Shown piece by piece: positions 42,015 through 51,240 of a DNA stretch of 64,000 bases. Both the position numbers and the translations under genes were made by a program. Below the pieces are notes generated by a model. The model was not told where the DNA came from. It saw only the letters and a list, made by a program, of their open reading frames with translations, and did not search any database. The first letter of the stretch is position 1, and each line of letters starts with the position of its first letter. This DNA comes from JAJECS01 sp965243625. GTDB taxonomy: Bacteria > Chloroflexota > UBA11872. Location: assembly GCA_965243625.1 (NCBI GenBank), contig CBDEVI010000002.1, positions 1,798,001 to 1,862,000 of the forward strand, written 5' to 3'.

Positions 42015-43261
42015 GCCTCGCGGACGGCGTGCGCCTGGCGCTGCGGGCGCTGGCCGCCAACAAGCTGCGCACCAGCCTGACGGTGCTGGGCATGGTGATC
42101 GGGGTGGCGGCGGTGATCGCGCTCATGTCGCTGGGCGCCGGCGCGCAGGCGTCCATTGAGGCGAACATCCGCGGCACGGGTTCCAACCTGCTCTTCATCA
42201 GCCCCGGCGTGCAGTCGGCGACCGGCGGCCGGTTCGTGGACGTGAGCGCCACGTCGCCGACGCTCACCTTCGAGGACGCCGAGGCCATTCGCGACGCGGC
42301 CATTCCGGGCATCGTGGACATCGCCCCCACGCGCAACACAAACGCCTCGCTGGTGGCGGGCGGCAACGCGTTCTCGACGCAGATCATCGGCGTGACGCCC
42401 AGCTATGCCGAGGTGCGCACCTTCCAGCCGCAGGCCGGTCGCTTCATCACCGAGGATGACCTGAGTCGACGCGCCCGCGTGATCGCCCTGGGGCAGACGA
42501 TTGCCACCGAGCTGTTCCCGGGGCAGAACCCCATCGGCGCGACGGTGCGGCTCAACAACCAGACGTTCACCGTGATCGCCGTGATGGAGGAGTCGGGCCA
42601 GGCGACGTTCCAGAGCCGCGACAACCAGGCGCTGGTGCCGCTGACCACTCTGCAGACGCGCATCAGCCCGTCGCGCACGCTGGCCGGCGACGACATCGTG
42701 TCCGAAATCAGCGTGACGCTCGCGGACGAAGACGAGGCGACGATCGAGGCGGTCACCAACGAGGTCAGCGCGCTGCTGCGGCTGCGGCACGACGTGACCG
42801 AGGACGACTTCACCATCCGCACGCAGCAGGACATCATCGAGGCGCTGGGCGAAGTGACGGGCACACTGACGCTGTTCCTGGGCGCGATTGCCGGCATTTC
42901 GCTGCTGGTCGGCGGCATCGGCATCATGAACATCATGCTGGTGTCCGTGACCGAGCGAACGCGCGAGATCGGCATCCGCAAGGCCATCGGCGCGCGCCGC
43001 CGGGACATCCTGGTGCAGTTCCTGATCGAGGCCGTGCTGGTCAGCCTGGGCGGCGGGATCGCGGGCGCGGTCATCGGCGGCCTGCTGGCGACGTACATGG
43101 GCGGCGTGAGCTTTGGCGGCCGGGCCCTGGAGGGCCACCTGACGCCCGAGCCGGTGATCCTGGCGCTGGCCGTGTCGGTGGCCATCGGCCTGGTGTTCGG
43201 CATCTACCCCGCCAATCGCGCGGCGAGGCTGCGGCCGATCGAGGCGCTGCGGTACGAGTAG
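42011..43261 (+). CDS. MacB-like ABC transporter permease (FtsX/MacB fold)
   Basis: An N-terminal membrane helix (about 20-42, LTVLGMVIGVAAVIALMSLG) leads to a large extracytoplasmic domain (45-285). Three C-terminal helices follow, with GGIGIMNIMLVSVTERTREIGIRKAIGA between the first two. This is the MacB/LolE topology: a mechanotransmission exporter moving substrates such as lipoproteins, peptides or macrolides from the outer leaflet or periplasm. The cargo is unknown. It is preceded by its ATPase and adaptor. Confidence 0.94.
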   Translation: MSLADGVRLALRALAANKLRTSLTVLGMVIGVAAVIALMSLGAGAQASIEANIRGTGSNLLFISPGVQSATGGRFVDVSATSPTLTFEDAEAIRDAAIPGIVDIAPTRNTNASLVAGGNAFSTQIIGVTPSYAEVRTFQPQAGRFITEDDLSRRARVIALGQTIATELFPGQNPIGATVRLNNQTFTVIAVMEESGQATFQSRDNQALVPLTTLQTRISPSRTLAGDDIVSEISVTLADEDEATIEAVTNEVSALLRLRHDVTEDDFTIRTQQDIIEALGEVTGTLTLFLGAIAGISLLVGGIGIMNIMLVSVTERTREIGIRKAIGARRRDILVQFLIEAVLVSLGGGIAGAVIGGLLATYMGGVSFGGRALEGHLTPEPVILALAVSVAIGLVFGIYPANRAARLRPIEALRYE

Positions 43262-43410
43262 GGCGGCGCCGGACTCCCGGGAAGTGGTAACGCCGGCCGG
43301 CACGGCAGCGGGGATACGCATGCGGGTGAGGTGATCGGCAGCATCCTCGATTCGTCGGTGGGCAAGCGGGGATGGATTCCCGCCTCCAGAGACCTTTCCG
43401 TAACCCCTTC

Positions 43411-43501
43411 GTCATTCCGGCGGAGGCCGGAATCCAGTTCGGTCGAATCTGGAGGCGCACCGGAAGCTTGGCGCCGGGCGGGTCTGAGACCCGCCCCTAC
43501 C
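43411..43501. repeat. Composite intergenic repeat (REPIN-like), inverted copy
   Basis: GTCATTCCGGCGGAGGCCGG to GGGCGGGTCTGAGACCCGCC mirrors 21892-21982. It sits in the 366-bp gap (43262-43627) before imuA, which also holds a further GATTCCCGCCTCCAGAGACC fragment (about 43375) and a promoter-like element near 43590. Confidence 0.75.
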
Positions 43502-43589
43502 GAATTTTGCAACGTCTCCCTCCGCCGGAATGACGGAATCAAATTGGTCCACGACCGCTTGGGTGCCCTATCTCTGTTCGGTTTTTGTT

Positions 43590-43598
43590 TGGTATAGT
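43590..43598 (+). promoter_or_regulatory. Extended -10 promoter upstream of imuA
   Basis: TGGTATAGT matches the extended -10 form TGnTATAaT. No good -35 lies at normal spacing. Transcription would begin near 43605, leaving a leader of only about 20-30 nt before the imuA reading frame. No Shine-Dalgarno sequence is apparent there. I could not identify a LexA operator with confidence. Confidence 0.45.
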
Positions 43599-43764
43599 GG
43601 CGTCCCGTCCTACCTAGGGCTTCCCACTGCCTCTACCCGACCGCGAGCGTCCCGCCGCGCTGCGGCGCGCGGTCCGCGACATCGAGCAGCGCCTGGGGCT
43701 GCACGCCGCCGGCCGACTGTTCGGCGTCAATCCGCCGGAGGCCGGCTTTGCCACCGGCATCCCC

Positions 43765-44463
43765 GTGCTGGATCAGGCCACCGGCTTTGCGGGGATCCCT
43801 CGGGGCCGCGTGAGCGAGCTCACCGGCCCGCGCGGCGGCGGCGCACTGGCGCTGGGACTGCGCACCCTGGCCGCTGCGCTCGATCAGGGCGGGTTGGCGG
43901 CCTACGTCGATCTGCCCGGCACGTTCGCTCCCACCGCGGGCGCGGCCCTGAGCCTGGATCTGTCGCGCCTGGTGGTGGTGCGCCCGCCGGACGCCGACGC
44001 GGCGTTGCAGGCGACGGCCACGCTGCTGCGCAGCAACGCCTTCGAGGCTCTTCTGCTGGACCTGGAGGCCACCCGGCCGCCCGTCAACCGCTGGTCGCAC
44101 CTGGCCGACCTAGCGGGGCGCGGGGCGGCGGGGCTGGTGGTGGTGACGGCGTCCGGCGGGCGGCGCGTCACCGGGCTGCCCTACCTGGCATCCCTGCGCC
44201 TCGGCGTGGCCTGCCGCGGCTGGCGCTGGCAGCGCAGCCGTCTGACCCAGGCGCCGGTCGGGCTGACGCTGGAGGTCCGGGTGCTGAAGTCGCGCAGCGG
44301 CACGGGCGCGCGGCGCCTCGTCATCGACTGTCCGTTTCTCAGGAGGTCCGGTGGACCGCAAGACGCTTTGCCTCTGGATGCCGCGCTTCCGCACCACGGT
44401 GGAAGCGCAGACGCACCCGGAGTGGTCGGCGCAGCCGCTGGCGATCTACGCGCGGCAAGCTAG
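43765..44463 (+). CDS. imuA: ImuA-like RecA-fold protein of the mutasome
   Basis: IPRGRVSELTGPRGGGALALGL is the degenerate P-loop region of ImuA/SulA-like RecA relatives (with RGGGALAL in place of a true GKT motif), followed by strands AYVDLPG and FEALLLDL. ImuA, ImuB and DnaE2 cooperate in damage-induced mutagenesis. GTG 43765 is the first canonical start, but 49 upstream in-frame codons (43618-43764) also look coding, with RAVRDIEQRLGLHAAGRL and TGIPVLDQ leading directly into the core. They contain no ATG, GTG or TTG. The 3' end overlaps imuB by 113 bases. Confidence 0.8.
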   Translation: MLDQATGFAGIPRGRVSELTGPRGGGALALGLRTLAAALDQGGLAAYVDLPGTFAPTAGAALSLDLSRLVVVRPPDADAALQATATLLRSNAFEALLLDLEATRPPVNRWSHLADLAGRGAAGLVVVTASGGRRVTGLPYLASLRLGVACRGWRWQRSRLTQAPVGLTLEVRVLKSRSGTGARRLVIDCPFLRRSGGPQDALPLDAALPHHGGSADAPGVVGAAAGDLRAAS

Positions 44464-45907
44464 CCAGCGGCGACTGATCGAGATTTCCGACGCCGCCCAC
44501 GGCGCGGGGCTGCGGCTGGGAATGGCGGTCAAGGAGGCGGCGCAGCGCTGCCCGCAGGGCGTCTTCGTGCCCGACGACCCGCCGCGATACACCCGCGCGT
44601 TCGCGGCGGTGCTTGACGTGCTGGACCGCTTCTCCCCGTTGGTGGAGGACGCCGGCGTGGGGCTGGCATTTGCCGACGCGGCGGGCCTGGAGCCGCTCTA
44701 CGGCCCCGACGCGGCGCTGGGCGCGCGGGTGCGCCGCGACGTCGCGGCGGCGACCGGACACGCGGCCCACATCGGGCTGGCGACGGGACGCCTGGCGGCG
44801 GAGATTGCGGCGCGCACGGCGGGCGTCGAAGGCGTCACCGTCGTCGCCACCTCCGACCGGGCCTACCTGGCCGAGCAGCCCGTGGAACGGCTGCCGCTGG
44901 ACGAGCGGACGCTGGCCACCTTGCAAACGCTGGGCATTGACACGATCGGCGCATTTGCCGTCTTGCCGGCCAACGCCGTGCGGACTCGCTATGGGGTCGA
45001 GGGCGCACAGGCCCGGCGGCTGGCCCGCGGCGAGGAGCTCAGACCCCTGCGCGGTCGGACGCGGCCGCTCGTGCTGCACGAGGCGGTCGACTTCGAGTGG
45101 GAGGAGCACAACGTCGACCGCCTGGCCTTCGCGCTGCAGGCCCTGGCGCAGCGCCTGGTCGCGCGGCTGGCCCAGCGGGGCCTGATGGCGCAGCAGGTCG
45201 GCGGCCGGATCGAGCGCGCGGACGGCACGGTGCAGCGGTTCGGGCTGCCGCTGCCCGAGCCGTCCGCCGCGGCCGCCACCTTTCGCGACGCGGCCCGCTG
45301 GCGCTTCGAAGCGTGGGCCGACACGGCCCAAGCCGGCGCGGTGATGCCGGAGATTTCATCCCACCAGCCCGGCGTGGTGCGCATGAGCCTGGACGTGCGG
45401 CACCTGGCGCCGGGCGCCGGCACGCAACGGTCGCTGCTGGGCAACCGGTCGGAGCGCATGGCGCGCGCCAACCACGCGATCAGCCGCCTGCGGGCGCAGT
45501 TGGGCGACGCCGCGCTGTTCCGCATGGCGCTCCGTCCCGACGCCTTCACGCTCGACACGGCCAGCCGCCGGCTTGACGCCTACGTCGAGCCAAGCCCCAC
45601 ACCTGACGCCTCCCCGCCCTCGGCGGCGTGGCTGACCGGCCTGGTAGGCGCGCGCGGGCTCACGCGGCTCTTCACCCCGCCCCGTCCGGTGCGCCTCGGC
45701 CAAGACAAGGACGCCCGCTGGGTGACGCTGGAAGGCACGACCAGGAAAGTCGTCGCCAGCTATGGGCCGCAGCGGGTGCAGACGGAGTGGTGGGCGGAAC
45801 CCGTCGACCGGGACTATCTGCACGTGCAGTTGGACGACGGCCGCGGCCTGGTGCTCTACCGCGACCGCGCCCGGGGGCGTTGGTTTGCCCAGGGAGCGCT
45901 CGATTGA
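44351..45907 (+). CDS. imuB: ImuB, catalytically inactive Y-family polymerase-like protein
   Basis: The protein is homologous to DinB/UmuC, but the catalytic acidic residues are missing. The first motif is CLWMPRFRTTVE instead of D-x-D-x-F-F, and the second is EDAGVGLAFADA instead of S-x-D-E. ImuB works as a scaffold linking ImuA, DnaE2 and the sliding clamp. LGIDTIGAFAVLPANAV is the helix-hairpin-helix segment. GTG 44351 has AGGAGG at the right spacing and lies inside the end of imuA. The stop overlaps dnaE2 by four bases (TTGA). Confidence 0.92.
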   Translation: MDRKTLCLWMPRFRTTVEAQTHPEWSAQPLAIYARQASQRRLIEISDAAHGAGLRLGMAVKEAAQRCPQGVFVPDDPPRYTRAFAAVLDVLDRFSPLVEDAGVGLAFADAAGLEPLYGPDAALGARVRRDVAAATGHAAHIGLATGRLAAEIAARTAGVEGVTVVATSDRAYLAEQPVERLPLDERTLATLQTLGIDTIGAFAVLPANAVRTRYGVEGAQARRLARGEELRPLRGRTRPLVLHEAVDFEWEEHNVDRLAFALQALAQRLVARLAQRGLMAQQVGGRIERADGTVQRFGLPLPEPSAAAATFRDAARWRFEAWADTAQAGAVMPEISSHQPGVVRMSLDVRHLAPGAGTQRSLLGNRSERMARANHAISRLRAQLGDAALFRMALRPDAFTLDTASRRLDAYVEPSPTPDASPPSAAWLTGLVGARGLTRLFTPPRPVRLGQDKDARWVTLEGTTRKVVASYGPQRVQTEWWAEPVDRDYLHVQLDDGRGLVLYRDRARGRWFAQGALD

Positions 45908-48900
45908 CCCAGCCCGCCTACGCCGAGTTGCACGCGCACAGCAATTTCTCGTTCCTGGACGGCGCGTCGCATCCCGAGGAAATGGCGGCGCGCGCGGCCG
46001 AGCTTGGGTTGACGGCGCTGGCGATCACGGATCACGACGGGGTCTACGGCGCGGTGCGGTTCTCCCACGCGGCGCGCGAGCACGGCCTGCATCCCATCGT
46101 GGGCATGGAAGCCAGCATGTCCGGCGGCTGCCACCTCACCCTGCTGGCACGCGATCGGGAGGGCTACGCCAACATCTGCCGGATGGCCACGGCGGCGCAC
46201 CGCGACCGGCCCAAGGGGACGGCGGAGCTGGACCTCGACACCCTGGCGCGGCACACGCGCGGGTTGGTTGGCCTGTCGGGTTGCCTGCGGGGCGCGATTC
46301 CAACCGCGGCGCTGCGCGGTGAGGAGCGCGAGGCCGTCGAGCTGGCGGGGACCTATGCCGAGCTGTTCGAGCCCGGCGGCTTCTTCCTCGAGCTCCAGGA
46401 CCATCGTCTCGAGGCGGAGCACCTGGCCAACGCCGGACTGCTCGAGGTCGCGCGGCGCACCGGCCTGCCGCTGGTAGCCACCAACAACGTCCACTACCAC
46501 GACCGATCCCGTGCGCGACTGCAGGACGTGCTGGTTTGCATCAAGCACACCGCCACGCTGGAAACGGCGGGGCGGCGGCTGCGGCCCAATCACGAGTTCG
46601 CGCTCAAGTCCGCCGATGAAATGGCGCGGCTCTTCGCCGGCGTCCCCGAGGCAATCAGCAACACCCTGCGCATCGCCGAGATGTGCGACTTCGACCTGAG
46701 CCGCAAGCTCGAATACGGCTTGCCCACGTTTCCCACGCCCGACGGCAAGTCGGAGTACGGCTACATGGAGCGCCTGGTCTGGGAGGGCGCGCGGCGGCGG
46801 TATCCCGACCTCGGCGAGACCGTGCGCGAGCGTGTGCGGCGGGAGCTGCGGTACGTCAAGGACCTGCGGCTGGCGGGCTATTTCCTCACCGTCCGCGACC
46901 TGGTGGACTTCTGCCACCGCCACGACATCCTGGTCAACACCCGCGGCTCGGCGCCCGGATCGATCCTCTGCTACGCCCTCGGCATCTCGATGGTCGACCC
47001 CATCGCCGCCGGGCTGATGTTCGAGCGGTTCATGTCGCCGGACCGGGACGAGCCGCCCGACATCGACCTGGACATCGAGCACCAGGAGCGCGAGCGGGTG
47101 ATCCAGTACGTCTACCAGCGCCATGGCCGCCGCCGGGCGGCCATGGTGGCGAACGTCATCTGCTTTCGCGGGCGCTCGGCCATCCGCGACGTGGGCAAGG
47201 CGCTGGGTCTGCCGCAAGCCCAGGTGGACCGCCTGGCGCAGCGGCTGCAATGGCATCCCAGCGTGGAGATGCCGCACCCGGACCAGGCGGGCGGCGACGT
47301 GCCGCGTGAGGTCTCCAATCGCGTGGGCCGCGATCTGCTGGAGCTGAGCCGGCAGATCGTGGACTTCCCCCGGCACCTGGGCATTCACACCGGGGGCATG
47401 ATCATCGCCTCGCACCCGCTGGATGCGTCGGTGCCGATCGAGCCGGCGACGATGGAGGGGCGCACCGTGGCGCAGTGGGACAAGGACGACTGCGCCGACG
47501 CCGGCCTGCTGAAGATCGACCTGCTGGGGCTGGGCATGCTGACGCTGATCCAGCGGGCGTTCCGGCTCATCGAACGGCGGCACGGCCGACGCCTGGCGCT
47601 GGCGGATTTCAGCTTCGACGACCCCGAGGTCTACGACGCGATCTGCGCGGCCGACACCATCGGCATGTTCCAGGTGGAAAGCCGCGCCCAGATGCACGTG
47701 CTGCCGCAGACCCGGCCGCGGTGCTTCTATGACCTGGTGGTGCAGGTGGCGATCATCCGGCCCGGGCCCATGACCACCAAGATGCACCGGCGGTGGATCC
47801 TGCGCCGCACCGGGCTGGAGGCGGACGATCCCGTGTGGCCCGGCCTGGCGACGGTGCTGCAACGCACGCTGGGGCTGCCGATCTTCCAGGAGCAGTGCCT
47901 CCAGATCGCCATGGTCGCGGCCGGATTTTCGGCGACCAAGGCCGACGCGCTGCGGCGGGCGATGAGCCGCAAGCGCTCCCTGGCGCATATCCAGGCGCTG
48001 CAGGACGACCTGATGCAGGGCATGACCCGCAGCGGCATCCCCGCGGCGACGGCGGAGCAGATCTATGCCCAGATCGAGGGCTATGCGGGCTATGGATTTC
48101 CCGAGGCGCATTCCTGTGCCTTCGCGCTGCTGGTGTACGTCTCGGCGTGGCTGAAGGTGCATCACCACGCGGAGTTCACTTGCGCGATCCTCAACAGCCA
48201 GCCGATGGGCTTCTACAGCCCGCACACGCTGGTGGGCGACGCCCAGCGGCACGGGGTGACGGTGCGCCCGGTGGACATCCGGCACAGCCGCTTCGAGTGC
48301 ACGGTGGAGCCGGACGGCGCGGTGCGAATGGGCTATCAGTACGTGGAGGGGCTCGGCGAGGCCCACCGCGAGCGCCTGGATGAGGCGTCGGCCCGCGGGC
48401 CGTATCGCTCCCTGGAAGACTTTTGCCGCCGGACGCGGTTGCCGATCAACGTCCTGGAAGCGCTGGCCACGGCTGGGGCCTTTCGAGGCCTGGGGCTGAA
48501 CCGGCGCGCGGCGCTCTGGCAGGTGCAGGCCCACGCGCCGGCGGCCCACGGCGGGGAGCTGCCGAACCTGGTGGCGGAGCTGGAGGAGCCGGTGGCGCTG
48601 CCGCCGGCCGACGAACTGGTGCAGGTGCGGATGGACTTCGCCGCCACCAGCCTCTCGACCCGCTGGCGCGGCTTGGAGTTCCTGCGGCCGGCCTTGGCGC
48701 ACGCCGGCGTGCTGCGCGCCGCCGATCTGCTGGACCTGGCCGCCAAGCGGCGCGCAGGCTCGGATAGCGCAGCGACGGTCACGGCGCGGCGCGCGCGCAT
48801 TCCCCGGGTCTCAATTCCGGCCGGCGTGCGCCCACCGATGCCGCGCGCACGCCGCGGTCGAGGTCGATCGCTCCGCCAACCCACGGCGGGGCGCTATGGC

Positions 48901-49293
48901 GAGCGCGCCCGCCGCACCGGGAATCACTACGACGGCCAGAGCAGCGGGCGGCAGTTCCAGGGCCTGGGCGACAGCGGCGTTCCCGACGCCCTGCGGGAAC
49001 AGGCTCGCACCGGAGTCATGGTCACCGTGGCCGGCATCGTGATCAACCGCCAGCACCCGCCCACCGCGCGCGGCTACACCTTCCTGTCGCTGGAGGATGA
49101 AACCGGGCTGGTGAACATCATCATTCGCCCGTCGGTCTTCACCCGCTACCAGCGCGCGATTTTGGATTCGCCGGTGATGCTGGTCTACGGCGAGATGCAG
49201 GACGAGCACGGGGCGGTGCAGGTGATGGCCCACACCTGCCACCCCGCCACGAGCGACGGGCTGGGCGCACCGCCCTCGCGGGATTGGTCATGA
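45904..49293 (+). CDS. dnaE2: Error-prone DNA polymerase DnaE2
   Basis: YAELHAHSNFSFLDGASHPEE begins a PHP domain. Catalytic aspartates lie in PPDIDLDIEHQERERVI (around residue 383). MFQVESRAQMHVLPQTRP and PEAHSCAFALLVYVSAW are C-family polymerase signatures, and an OB domain near the C-terminus has VTVAGIVINRQHPP. DnaE2 is the translesion polymerase of the imuA-imuB-dnaE2 cassette. It starts at TTG 45904, coupled to imuB through a TTGA overlap, and is 1129 residues long. The Arg-rich patch near residues 955-1000 is unusual but not disruptive. Confidence 0.95.
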   Translation: MTQPAYAELHAHSNFSFLDGASHPEEMAARAAELGLTALAITDHDGVYGAVRFSHAAREHGLHPIVGMEASMSGGCHLTLLARDREGYANICRMATAAHRDRPKGTAELDLDTLARHTRGLVGLSGCLRGAIPTAALRGEEREAVELAGTYAELFEPGGFFLELQDHRLEAEHLANAGLLEVARRTGLPLVATNNVHYHDRSRARLQDVLVCIKHTATLETAGRRLRPNHEFALKSADEMARLFAGVPEAISNTLRIAEMCDFDLSRKLEYGLPTFPTPDGKSEYGYMERLVWEGARRRYPDLGETVRERVRRELRYVKDLRLAGYFLTVRDLVDFCHRHDILVNTRGSAPGSILCYALGISMVDPIAAGLMFERFMSPDRDEPPDIDLDIEHQERERVIQYVYQRHGRRRAAMVANVICFRGRSAIRDVGKALGLPQAQVDRLAQRLQWHPSVEMPHPDQAGGDVPREVSNRVGRDLLELSRQIVDFPRHLGIHTGGMIIASHPLDASVPIEPATMEGRTVAQWDKDDCADAGLLKIDLLGLGMLTLIQRAFRLIERRHGRRLALADFSFDDPEVYDAICAADTIGMFQVESRAQMHVLPQTRPRCFYDLVVQVAIIRPGPMTTKMHRRWILRRTGLEADDPVWPGLATVLQRTLGLPIFQEQCLQIAMVAAGFSATKADALRRAMSRKRSLAHIQALQDDLMQGMTRSGIPAATAEQIYAQIEGYAGYGFPEAHSCAFALLVYVSAWLKVHHHAEFTCAILNSQPMGFYSPHTLVGDAQRHGVTVRPVDIRHSRFECTVEPDGAVRMGYQYVEGLGEAHRERLDEASARGPYRSLEDFCRRTRLPINVLEALATAGAFRGLGLNRRAALWQVQAHAPAAHGGELPNLVAELEEPVALPPADELVQVRMDFAATSLSTRWRGLEFLRPALAHAGVLRAADLLDLAAKRRAGSDSAATVTARRARIPRVSIPAGVRPPMPRARRGRGRSLRQPTAGRYGERARRTGNHYDGQSSGRQFQGLGDSGVPDALREQARTGVMVTVAGIVINRQHPPTARGYTFLSLEDETGLVNIIIRPSVFTRYQRAILDSPVMLVYGEMQDEHGAVQVMAHTCHPATSDGLGAPPSRDWS

Positions 49294-49311
49294 GCCGCCG
49301 GCACGATTCGC

Positions 49312-50475
49312 CTAGTGATGGTGATGATGGTGGCCGTGCCAGCCGCGGGCGACGGCGTCGATGACCTTGCCGCCCTTGACGACCTTGACGGGCACCAGGC
49401 GGCGCTCGCCGATTCGGGTTTGGCCGTGGGCGTCCTCGAAGGTGTGGGCGCCGATCTCTTCGCGGAACAGCGCGGCGTCGGCGTGGGCGCCGACGGCGAG
49501 GGTGCCGATCTGGCCTTGCATGCCGAGGATCTCGGCCGGGGTGACGGTGCAGCGGCGCAGGGCGTCGGGCAGGTCCAGACCCAGGTGCAGGAACTTGCTG
49601 AGGGTGGTGGCGAGGTCGAAGACCGGACCGTCGAAGTTGTAGGCGTGCAGATCGCTGCTGATGGTGCTCGGGACCAGGTCCTGCGCCATCGCCGACTCGG
49701 CCACGCTCCAGGAAAAGCTGCCCTGGCCGTGCCCCACGTCGAGATGAACGCCGCGACTCACAGCGGCGCGGACCGAGGCGCGCACGCGGCCGTCGTCGTC
49801 CAGGATGCCCTCATCCAAGCCGTGATAGCAGTGGGTGAGCAGGTCGCCGGCCTTCATCTCGCGGAGGATGTCGTCCAGGGTGCAGACGGGGGCGTTGGGG
49901 TGAATCATGATCGGCAGCCCCACGGCGTCCGCCGCCTCGCGGGCGCGGTGCAGCGCCGGCAGCGCGTTGTTTCCGGCCAGGTTTTCGCTGATCCGGGCCT
50001 TGACGCCGACGATCACGTCGCTATGCCGCTCGCAGACCTCGATGGCTTTCTTCGGGTCGATGAGCCGGATGTCCTCGAGCTCGCCCACGACCGGCGAGAC
50101 CATGCCGGTCGTCGAGATGTTGAGACAGGCCTTGAGACGCGTTTCGGAGACCTCGATCACGTAGCGTCTGAGCCCCTCGAAGGTGTCGGCGCCTGCCGAT
50201 CCGGCGTCGATGGCCGTGGTGACGCCGCTGGGCAGGACGTAGGTGTCGGCGTCGACGCCGTAGTGGCTCACGCCGTCGTAGACGTGCACGTGGACGTCGA
50301 CGAGGCCCGGCGTGACGAGCAGACCGGAGGCATCGAGGACGTGGTGCGCCTGCGCGGGGTCGATGCGCTCGGCGACGGCACGCACACGGCCGCCCGCGAT
50401 CGCCACGTCGCGGCGGTGGTTGAGGTCCTGCGCGGGGTCGACGACGGTGCCGCCGGATATCAGGAGGTCGTACAT
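49312..50475 (-). CDS. Amidohydrolase/deacetylase-like metallohydrolase with natural His6 C-terminus
   Basis: LLISGGTVVDPAQDLNHR begins the small beta domain. VTPGLVDVHVHVYDG has the HxH metal motif, VGVKARISEN carries the bridging lysine, and IMIHPNAP, LLTHCYHG and ISSDLHAYNF supply the remaining His and Asp ligands. This is the binuclear deacetylase/dihydroorotase-like pattern. The last eight residues are HGHHHHHH, encoded at the end of the open frame. The natural polyhistidine could store or deliver metal. At 387 residues it is normal in length. The substrate is unknown. Confidence 0.9.
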   Translation of the reverse strand: MYDLLISGGTVVDPAQDLNHRRDVAIAGGRVRAVAERIDPAQAHHVLDASGLLVTPGLVDVHVHVYDGVSHYGVDADTYVLPSGVTTAIDAGSAGADTFEGLRRYVIEVSETRLKACLNISTTGMVSPVVGELEDIRLIDPKKAIEVCERHSDVIVGVKARISENLAGNNALPALHRAREAADAVGLPIMIHPNAPVCTLDDILREMKAGDLLTHCYHGLDEGILDDDGRVRASVRAAVSRGVHLDVGHGQGSFSWSVAESAMAQDLVPSTISSDLHAYNFDGPVFDLATTLSKFLHLGLDLPDALRRCTVTPAEILGMQGQIGTLAVGAHADAALFREEIGAHTFEDAHGQTRIGERRLVPVKVVKGGKVIDAVARGWHGHHHHHH

Positions 50476-50789
50476 CGGCAGGTCCTCCGCTGACGGGAGA
50501 CGCCATGGTAGCGGTCGCGCCGGGGAAGGCGTTCCGCCAGTTGGTCGACATGCCGCGTTCGAGGACTTCGGATCGCCCTCACCCCGGCCCTCTCCCCAAC
50601 GAGACCTCTGCGAGCTTCGGTCGGACGAAGGATGGTCCGAGGAATCTCGCCAGCCCCCAGGTTCAGTGAAGGGTGGATTCCCGCCTTCGCGGGAATGACG
50701 GAGGCGTTGCGTCAGGGATTCGATGGGCGGCCTTGCGCCATTCTGGCGTGTACCCTCGGGAACCGAATCACTGACAGAGAGAAACGCTC
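50476..50789. other. Spacer with CTCACCCCGGCCCTC element and one palindrome
   Basis: This 314-base gap separates the divergent metallohydrolase and RidA genes. It holds CTCACCCCGGCCCTCTCCCC at 50578-50597 (also seen near 21998) and the palindrome at 50675-50699 (GGATTCCCGCCTTCGCGGGA). Nothing else was supported. Confidence 0.65.
50675..50699. repeat. Short palindromic intergenic repeat
   Basis: Identical over its palindromic core to 1513-1537 and 36304-36328. Confidence 0.75.
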
Positions 50790-51170
50790 ATGGGAATCCA
50801 GCGCATCAACCCGGACAGCATGTCCGCGCCGATTGCTCCTTACACGCTCGTGGTCCGCAAGAACAACATCGTGACGACCGCCGGCATGCTGGGCCTCGAC
50901 GCCGACGGCAAGCTGGTGGGTGACGACATCACCTCACAGACGCGGCAGACGCTCGAGAACGTCAAGACCGCGCTCGCGGCCGCCGGGGCGACGCTCGAAG
51001 ACGTGGTGAAGGTGACGGTGTTCATCACCGACATCGCCAATTTCTCCGGCATGAACGAGGTTTACATCGAATACTTCGGCGACCTCAAGCCCGCGCGCTC
51101 GACGGTGGGCGTGGAATTGGCACTGCCGGGCGGCCTGGTGGAAATCGAGGCGACGGCGGTGCTCGACTAG
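50790..51170 (+). CDS. RidA family (YjgF/YER057c) protein
   Basis: The 126-residue protein has the RidA order: MSAPIAPYTLVV, TAGMLGLDADGKLVG, QTRQTLENVKTALAAAG, VVKVTVFITD and an end segment ARSTVGVELALPGG with the arginine that binds imine intermediates. RidA hydrolyses reactive enamine/imine products of amino-acid enzymes. ATG 50790 follows AGAGAAACG. The final EIEATAV strand is standard. It is transcribed alone. Confidence 0.93.
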   Translation: MGIQRINPDSMSAPIAPYTLVVRKNNIVTTAGMLGLDADGKLVGDDITSQTRQTLENVKTALAAAGATLEDVVKVTVFITDIANFSGMNEVYIEYFGDLKPARSTVGVELALPGGLVEIEATAVLD

Positions 51171-51240
51171 CGGACGAGGGACTAGCCGCGGCGCCCGAAA
51201 GTTCTGTCGAACGGATAGTTCGCGCAGGGGACTAGGTTCC

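Noticed and set aside
41648..43321. 557-codon open frame antisense to the MacB-like genes
   Set aside because: His/Arg/Gln-rich shadow peptide with no domains; the plus-strand ATPase and permease are certain.
45856..48702. 948-codon open frame antisense to dnaE2
   Set aside because: It is an artefact of GC-rich third positions. Its peptide is Arg/Gln/His-rich without recognisable domains, whereas the plus frame is a clear DnaE2.
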